This document shows positions 58,153 through 64,000 of a DNA stretch of 64,000 nucleotides, piece by piece. How positions within the stretch are numbered: position 1 is the first letter of the stretch; each line of letters begins with the position of its first letter. This DNA is from Isoetes taiwanensis. Lineage: Eukaryota > Streptophyta > Lycopodiopsida > Isoetales > Isoetaceae. Made by a program: the position numbers and the translations under genes. Below the pieces are notes generated by a model. It was not told the DNA's origin and made no database searches. It saw only the letters and a program-made list of their open reading frames with translations. The stretch spans positions 785,673 through 849,672 of the forward strand of contig JAJEKV010000107.1 of NCBI GenBank assembly GCA_021234155.1, in the 5' to 3' direction.

Positions 58153-59159
58153 ACGCACTTGTAATAATCACAATCTTGCCTCTAATTTCATCCCGGTGGT
58201 ATCGAGCCATCTCAATCATGTCTAGCAGATTTGGAGCAAGTTTGCTCAACACCATAGACGTATATAAAGGTGGTCCAGGATTTCAAATATGGAAGGATGC
58301 CATAATGCATGTTCTGGATGTGGAGGAGCTCTGGGAGGTAGTTGATCCAAATAGCTCAATAGCGGCCAGATGTCTTGACTAGAACGGCTTCCACGAGGTT
58401 CGGTTGTTGGAGCTCTGGTGGCCAATCTGCGAGGGGAAACACGGTATTTCTTGGAAGCTCTTGAGCTCGAGAGGCTGCAGTGCAGGCTCGGTACTAGTCT
58501 TTGGGCGTTACGGAGGAGGTACTAGCACGGAGGAGGGAAAATCATTGCGAGGCTAAAGTCAAGAAAGCACAAGGTATCATAACTTGTAAGGTAAGTCACG
58601 CTATACGTTTAAAGTTAAGGTCTTTCGGTCGGGGAGATGTGGAAATTTCTTCTTAAGCACTATGAGGAAAACATCCTCTCAAATAGATTTATTGGAAAAT
58701 GAATTAAGAAATCTAAAACTTAGAGAGGATGAAGATGTGTCCGAATTTTTTAACAAGTTTGATAACTTGATTGCTGACCTAGAAGGGGCTGGTGTTGTGA
58801 TATCTGAGAGAAGTCAGGTGTTGCAAATTTCAAGAGCAATAGGGGAGAATGAAACTCTTGCATTATTCATTAGAAATTCAAGCAAAAGTAGGGAGGAGGC
58901 AGAAGTCATGCTTAGGACTGAATGGAAGCAGAAGAAAGTATTGAGGCAAAGCCAAAATGAAGAAACCCCTGAAATATTAGTAATGAAAAGGAAAGGTAAA
59001 ATAATTTGCTACCACTGTCATGAAGCAGGGCATTATAAAAGTGAATGTCCTAAATTAAAGAAAGAGTTTAATTGCTACAATTGTGGGGGGAGAGGACATG
59101 CAGCCTCCAAGTGCCCCACACCAAAAAATTATGGTAAAACTTCTAGAGGAAGGGGTGAC
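58153..59159 (+). mobile_element. Second, partial copia copy (LTR end, PBS, gag)
   Basis: Begins with the last 35-45 bp of the LTR ('acttgtaataatcacaatct' and on), then a damaged PBS (GTGGTATCGAGCC), then gag collinear with 49,180-50,130. The first 400 bp are rich in CAG/CTG damage; the rest is nearly identical to the first copy. It ends at 'ggaaggggtgact' and passes directly into LINE ORF1 sequence. Pol and 3' LTR are missing. Confidence 0.9.
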
Positions 59160-59402
59160 TTCCATGAAGAGGGAGGCCCAGCCAAGGCCCAGTCGACCCG
59201 ACAGGCGGGCCACACAGGCAATCCGCCAGTCGAACCTTGGAGCCGCATCCAGGCGAGGGTTGAGGCCAACAGTGCACGCCTTGCAGGCCTCCCGACAGAG
59301 GTGGAGAATATAACATCTCGGATGTTCTTGCTTGGCGATTGGTGCCGAAAAAGCGGCGAATCAGGGGGTGGAGGATCGCGTCACGACGAGGCGAGATGCT
59401 AG
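58662..59402 (+). CDS. Chimeric frame: copia gag with two zinc knuckles fused to LINE ORF1
   Basis: A 246-codon frame. Residues 1-110 are the C-terminal half of copia gag. Two zinc knuckles follow, CYHCHEAGHYKSEC and CYNCGGRGHAASKC, each C-x2-C-x4-H-x4-C. At about residue 166 (59,159) the sequence changes from copia (KTSRGRGD) to the LINE ORF1 segment (HEEGGPAKAQSTR) with the frame kept open but in a different frame from LINE ORF1 in copy A. No promoter is known. Whether the fusion is expressed is unknown; it is most likely a product of a deletion. Confidence 0.7.
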   Translation: MRKTSSQIDLLENELRNLKLREDEDVSEFFNKFDNLIADLEGAGVVISERSQVLQISRAIGENETLALFIRNSSKSREEAEVMLRTEWKQKKVLRQSQNEETPEILVMKRKGKIICYHCHEAGHYKSECPKLKKEFNCYNCGGRGHAASKCPTPKNYGKTSRGRGDFHEEGGPAKAQSTRQAGHTGNPPVEPWSRIQARVEANSARLAGLPTEVENITSRMFLLGDWCRKSGESGGGGSRHDEARC

Positions 59403-60549
59403 CATCCACTTGCTACAATTTGACGACGGCAATACCGGCGGAGCTTGCGAGATATGAGGGGGTGTGTAGACACCGTGTTGGCGGCTATGGAGGCGGGGCC
59501 TTGGGGCGAGAACCGGATAGAGCGGGAGACACTCTTAACCCCATCCCCGGATCCGTGCCGAGGTTGAGGAGGCTATGGCCGCGGCGACGAGCACCTGGTG
59601 CCGCCCCGCCGAGGCTGCGGAGGCCGCCACCGCGGAGACAAGGATTCCGTGCCGCTGGAAGCTAGCCAGCGTAACCGGCGCATTCTTCGAGTAAGGATTT
59701 AGCACGAGATCGAGCTGAAGTGAGCTGGGTGGCCGTTGCCCGCAAAGGCAAGGGCCTCCATGCCGTCAGGCACATGAGCAACTCCGACATTGCACGCGGG
59801 GAGATGGCAAGACATGACAACGCCCCGCAAGAGCCGAAGCCCGTTACCGGAGAACGTAAACCACAAAGAAAGAACACACCAACCCCGTGAACCCACCAAC
59901 CCTCTGACGCCAACCTTGGAACATATGCCGCGGACACATCCGGATCACGCCGCCACCACCACGCGCCGACCCAAAATTTTATGCCTCGCCCCCACCTCAA
60001 CCAACGACTTGGTGCGGCCCCAACGAACTCCAGAACGTAGACGCCAGGAGCCGCAATGTGGTAGTGCGAGGCGGCGGAGGAGTCGGGAGAACATCTCACT
60101 TCGGAGCTCGGAACCGAATCTTGGACGGATGATGTTCCCGGCACTGTGACCATTGGAAAAGGCGGTCGTCATGGAATTCGGGCCATACGTCGCCCCGGGT
60201 GGTCATCTTCTCGATTGAGAGCATGCAGAGCGGGTGGCCATCTGCGTCGGGGCGGAAGTTGAAGGGGCGGCTCGGCGTTGGCCGGGGACTTGACCCCGGC
60301 CACGCCGAAGAGACGCGGAGTGGCCAAAGTCGAGGGGCTGGACCTTGACACATGGAGGGGCGGCGGGGCTGGTGGGGAAGGATCGCGGAGGTGAGGCGCC
60401 AAATAGGGATCACGAGGCACTCCGGCCCTCGAGTCCCCTCGAGGGCCCCGGCCGGCCCTGAGCATCCACATCTTCCCGCTCCCCACAGGACCACCACTAC
60501 CACCTGGGACACGAAGTGGCGTGCATGCCACTAAATAGGGATCGTGCCT

Positions 60550-61345
60550 CAGCGTGGTATCCTGGGAATTGCCGTGGCTTTCCATGGCGAAGGGGCAGTC
60601 TCAATTCGTCGCCATGGACATGGACCTTATCTTCCTCATGGAAACATGGGAACATCTTTGGTCACGAGGCTACCGATTTGCCGGGATACCGGCGCTACTC
60701 CCGTCTTCAATGAGTGCTTTGGGGAAGCGAGGACACGGAGGAATTGCGTGTTACTACCAAACAGCCTTGGCCCAATCGGTCTCCCCATTGCAAAGGCGGA
60801 TAGGCACAACAGATACACGTGGGTGCGAGTCTGCGAAACGGCGATGGCACCCTCTCTTTGTGGCGGCTTGCTACTTCCCACATCTTTGAGAGCAACTTTT
60901 ACCACCGCACGCGGATGTGGATGGGCGGGGGAGCCCTATGTCAATCTATATGATGACATCTGTGCCAGTCTGAACAATTGGGCAAGGTCATGTTGCTTGG
61001 AGATTTCAATGCGGCGCGCAGGCGGAGCGGATCCCAAAATTAGCACCTCTAGGCGAGGATGTGTTGCAAATGGACCCCCGAGAGATGGTTTGGCCAAAGG
61101 CGTCGGATGGCGGACCCGGTGACCGCGGTATGGCCGGGTTTGCTCTTCTTTGGGCGATATCTTTGACTTTGGTCATTTGCAATGGGCTACAGGCGGTGGT
61201 CGATCCTCGGCCGCTTCACTTGTAGGCGGAGGAAAGTGGGGGCGGCACGGTGTGGTGGATGCGTGCTAGCGAGGCGAGCAATGCCTACACTTGATCACTA
61301 GCTTCAATGCCGGGGCGGGTGGAGGGGAGGAAGTAGACTGGACCA
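60550..61345 (+). pseudogene. LINE B endonuclease (EEP family), broken
   Basis: Same motifs as LINE A: VVSWELPWLSMAK (60,555), MDMDLIFLMETW (60,617), RGHGGIACYYQTA (60,730), a GDFNA-like segment in another frame (about 60,990), and a damaged SDH end near 61,340 (WTIGPVLAD in the wrong frame). The reading frame breaks more often than in LINE A, at CAG/CTG-derived differences. Confidence 0.8.
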
Positions 61346-61959
61346 TCGGCCCTGTTCTTGCGGATAGATTGGCGGGCCACCCGAGCACCCATTGCCCCAA
61401 CACCACATGTACCCGCGGTTGCGTGCGGACTATGATCATGCGGCGATCTATGCGAGGATGCTTGAGCATGAGCTGCGGGAGTCTTTGCAACTCCCCACAC
61501 TTCAGCGGCAGACGGCCCGGTGAACCGGCTCGCCGAGGGTAGGGGCGGATGCTTTGGGAGAGGCGCTCGGCGATCCACGGGGGCTGCAACCACCTTCCCC
61601 GCAATCAGCTGGTTCGATGGCAGAATGTGCCGGGGCTGAAAGCGATGGCTCGCCAAGTCTTTGGACCCCACCATTAAGCCCATGCAGGCCGTCGTCAATA
61701 CCGCTCCTTCCTCAAGACCAAGAAAAGCGGGTACCTTGCGAACTCGGCAACAGATGTTTGGTCTTCTAGCCCCGCCACCCTAGGGCCTTCTGGAGAAAGG
61801 TCTTGAGTAAGCCTGCACAGCCCACAGGAAATATTACCCCAGAACAATGGGTGAGATACTTGCAGCAGCTGTATGACCCAATGGGAAGCCGGGCACCAGT
61901 ACCTCCAGACAGGCCTAGCACTGGTCATTATTGAAGGGGATGTCATAATGGGCACTGCA

Positions 61960-63000
61960 GCGCCTCGCTAACGGAAGGCAGCATTTGGATGGTATCTTGG
62001 TGAGCTTCTCAAGTGGCCGGGCCCCCAATGGTGCCGGTTCTCACGGCACTCTTCAATAGGGCATTGCAAGAAAGGCTTCCCCATAGCTGGACTACGGTAG
62101 AGTTGTGCCCATATACAAAGCGGGGACCCCCCGACTTGACCAACTATCGGTACCATTATGGTGGGTTCTGTCTTTGCCAAGTTGCTTGCCGGGATTCTTG
62201 GCGATTGACACTTTGGGCGAGAGGATGGAGAAGTGCGGGCTCGCCGCATAGAACTGCTCCGCCCGGCATTCTACTATTGACCATATCTTCACTCTGCGAA
62301 CACTCATAGAGGATAGCGGGAATGGCCTTGAAATCATCTTTGTTGCTTTTGTGGATTTCGCAGAAAAGGCTTTTGACACGCGGCCTACCGGGATAAGTTG
62401 TGGGACAGATTGAGACGACTAGGGACCCCGTCGACTTACTTGAATGCTATATACAGCACTATCGAGGCTTGCTCTCGGTCGTCTCCTGCTTGTCGGGGAG
62501 CTCCCGTTGTTAGTAACATTGGGGGTGCGCGGGGGCTGCCCTCTATCCCCGAGCTCCGGCTTGTACATTGACCAGCTAGAAGAATGGGCCGAAAGCACCT
62601 GGGGAGGCTTCGGTTGATGAAATTGGAAGGCGCATATCCTTCAATGCTTGGAGCACCCATTTTTCTTTTCTTCTCGCCATAGTTGGCACTTGCTCAAACC
62701 ATAATCAGGCAACTCATATATGCCGATGATGTTGACTGCCGCATATACCCGGAGGACATGCAGCGCCACCGGATGCTTTGGACACTTTACGCCAATTCAG
62801 CGACATGAGAGTTAACTTGGCCAAGACAAGGGTCTTGCTGGTCCCATCATCCGGCACCCACGCCTTCCCTCATTCACTTACGAGGCGGGTAGTGGAGGTG
62901 GCTCGATCTTATAAGTATTTGGGCATTGAGTTTTCTACTACCCCTTGGGGGATGCATCCATGGGGTTACGGTTCTTGCAGGTGGAAAGCCCCGTATGCAA
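61960..63000 (+). pseudogene. LINE B reverse transcriptase, broken
   Basis: Includes VVPIYKAG-like sequence in shifted frame (about 62,105), NYRYHYGG (62,144), the FRPGHST region (about 62,258), CFVDFAEKAF-like sequence (about 62,340), GCPLSP-like sequence (about 62,535), YADDVDC (62,722) and KYLGIEFSTT (62,914). The extra segment at about 62,620-62,699 lies between GCPLSP and YADDV. It would separate these catalytic motifs if translated. Confidence 0.8.
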
Positions 63001-63990
63001 TGCAAAACAACAGTCACAAAGGCGAGTATGCATGGGATAACCCGGGCACACTTGTTCGAGGCCTTGGTTGAACCAGGTCCTCCTCTATGGGGCGAGGTGT
63101 GGGGGGCCGGTGATATCCCTCACCACTTGGAGCGATCTAGGCGGTACGAAGGCTTTCTTGGCCCGGGCAGGAGTGAAATCCACGGTCCCATATCAGATCT
63201 TGCTCAGAGATTGTAGAGGCTTCCTTCCATTACAGGGGTGGCTATGGATGAAGCCCTGCTGCCCAACCTAACCTTGCTTTGGCGATGGCGATGGGCCCAT
63301 GGCGACTCAAAGCTTCTTTGGAAAGACAAAGCAAGCCGTGGTTCTCGCTATGGAATATGCGAGACACCACGGATGTGGACCGGTGCATACACCGAAGGAA
63401 CCTTGCCTGCCTTGAAGCGGTACTTGGATGCTTGCTTCATGGCCAAGCTTTGGGATCAGAGGCCCTGTCACATGTCAAGGTGGCAAATTATCGACAACCC
63501 CCGGAGTTAATCCCATGCTCACGAGGGGCCCACACCACTACTGCGCACCCATCTACCCATGAAAAAGCGCAGAGGTGATTGCTTCCATTCGCCGCAGGTG
63601 CACACCACCTCGCATTGGAGACAGGGGAGATGGATTGGGGGGCCAGGCGTGAGGGCCTCATCGAGGGCGCCCCGATCTTTGTCCAGCAGGCGCCATTGAG
63701 GATGAAAGTCACGCCCTCCGTGGCTGTCTAAGGTTTCTGAGCATATCAGGGCTCTCGGTATGCTAGGCGATTGGTTGTGCCTCATCGGGCCTTGCATGAG
63801 CCTGGAATGTATTAGCCACGGCCTCTGTAGGCTTGTTGGGATCTAATATAATTTATGCCACCTCCGGGAGGTAATAGATCACGATGGACTCGATTATACC
63901 CCCTGTCAGGCATTAACCTCAATTTGTACTTGTGATTATGTATATAGTTGTGCGGTATGTCACATCCTTATTGCTACTAAGGTTTTTCCC
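63001..63990 (+). pseudogene. LINE B C-terminal region and 3' UTR
   Basis: After the RT the frames read YGSCRWKAPYAMQNN (about 62,975), then AMDEALLPNLTLLWRWR (63,240) and LKRYLDACFMAKLWDQRPCH (63,412), which parallel LINE C on the minus strand. Near 63,680-63,750 a 'IEDESHALRGCLRF'-like segment resembles the 'iEDE.H.Lf.Cp.f' zinc-knuckle end of many plant LINEs. The remainder to the window edge is AT-richer and probably 3' UTR. Confidence 0.6.
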
Positions 63991-64000
63991 AAAACCCTTG

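Larger units (their letters stand above)
59160..63990 (+). mobile_element. LINE B (non-LTR retrotransposon) with 3' end
   Basis: Collinear with LINE A from its 54,425 position ('tccatgaagagggaggcc') onward, and continues beyond the point where LINE A is cut. CAG/CTG replacement is heavy: LINE A at 56,393-56,430 has six such words and the matching stretch here (about 61,135-61,172) has none. It has a 70-80 bp extra segment near 62,620-62,699 relative to LINE A and LINE C. A tail or target duplication was not reached or recognised before the window ends. Confidence 0.9.

Overview
The window looks like nuclear DNA of a land plant with a large, repeat-rich genome. The support is a Ty1/copia element primed by initiator-methionine tRNA, plant-type CACTA (DUF4216-like), PIF/Harbinger, Ty3/gypsy and LINE remnants, short exon-like pieces with GT/AG borders, and AT-rich spacers. 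There are no bacterial operons, plastid genes or CRISPR arrays. I cannot name the species; a fern- or lycophyte-like genome is possible but not shown.

Layout. 0-3.6 kb: decayed minus-strand transposase-like fragments. 3.6-11.3 kb: a block carrying many copies of a short perfect or near-perfect hairpin (arms AAATTGGGCG / CGCCCAATTT), partly inside tandem repeats; in its middle lies a 46-residue reading frame starting with the histone H3 tail sequence MARTKQT. 11.3-15.8 kb: mostly unassigned. 15.86-16.86 kb: PIF/Harbinger transposase pseudogene. 17.9-18.4 kb: a helical, gene-like minus-strand fragment. 18.9-20.96 kb: a minus-strand LINE with a pentanucleotide 3' tail. 21-27.8 kb: little recognisable. 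27.8-32.2 kb: inverted repeats, a gypsy pol fragment, a DUF4216-like CACTA piece and a CACTA terminus. 32.2-33.1 and 36.6-37.5 kb: two copies of the WD40-like part of a FRA3-type inositol polyphosphate 5-phosphatase. 34.8-42.7 kb: the most gene-like part, with several unrecognised exon-like segments. 42.7-47.6 kb: AT-rich with small hairpins.

48.2-64 kb is a nested retrotransposon complex. A copia element (48,311-54,337) with two LTRs of about 845 bp, PBS, PPT and a 5-bp GACCC target duplication sits inside ORF1 of a GC-rich LINE (LINE A, to 58,150). A second partial copia piece (58,153-59,159) is followed by a second LINE copy (LINE B, to about 63.99 kb). One tandem duplication of about 49.1-58.15 kb plus one internal deletion explains this order.

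The strongest general signal is technical or epigenetic. Wherever two copies of a sequence can be compared, one copy has its CAG and CTG trinucleotides replaced by CGG, CGA, CTT or small indels while the flanks stay identical. These are plant CHG-methylation sites. Many stops and frameshifts in the mobile elements, including the altered copia protease motif, may therefore be base-calling artefacts and not real decay.
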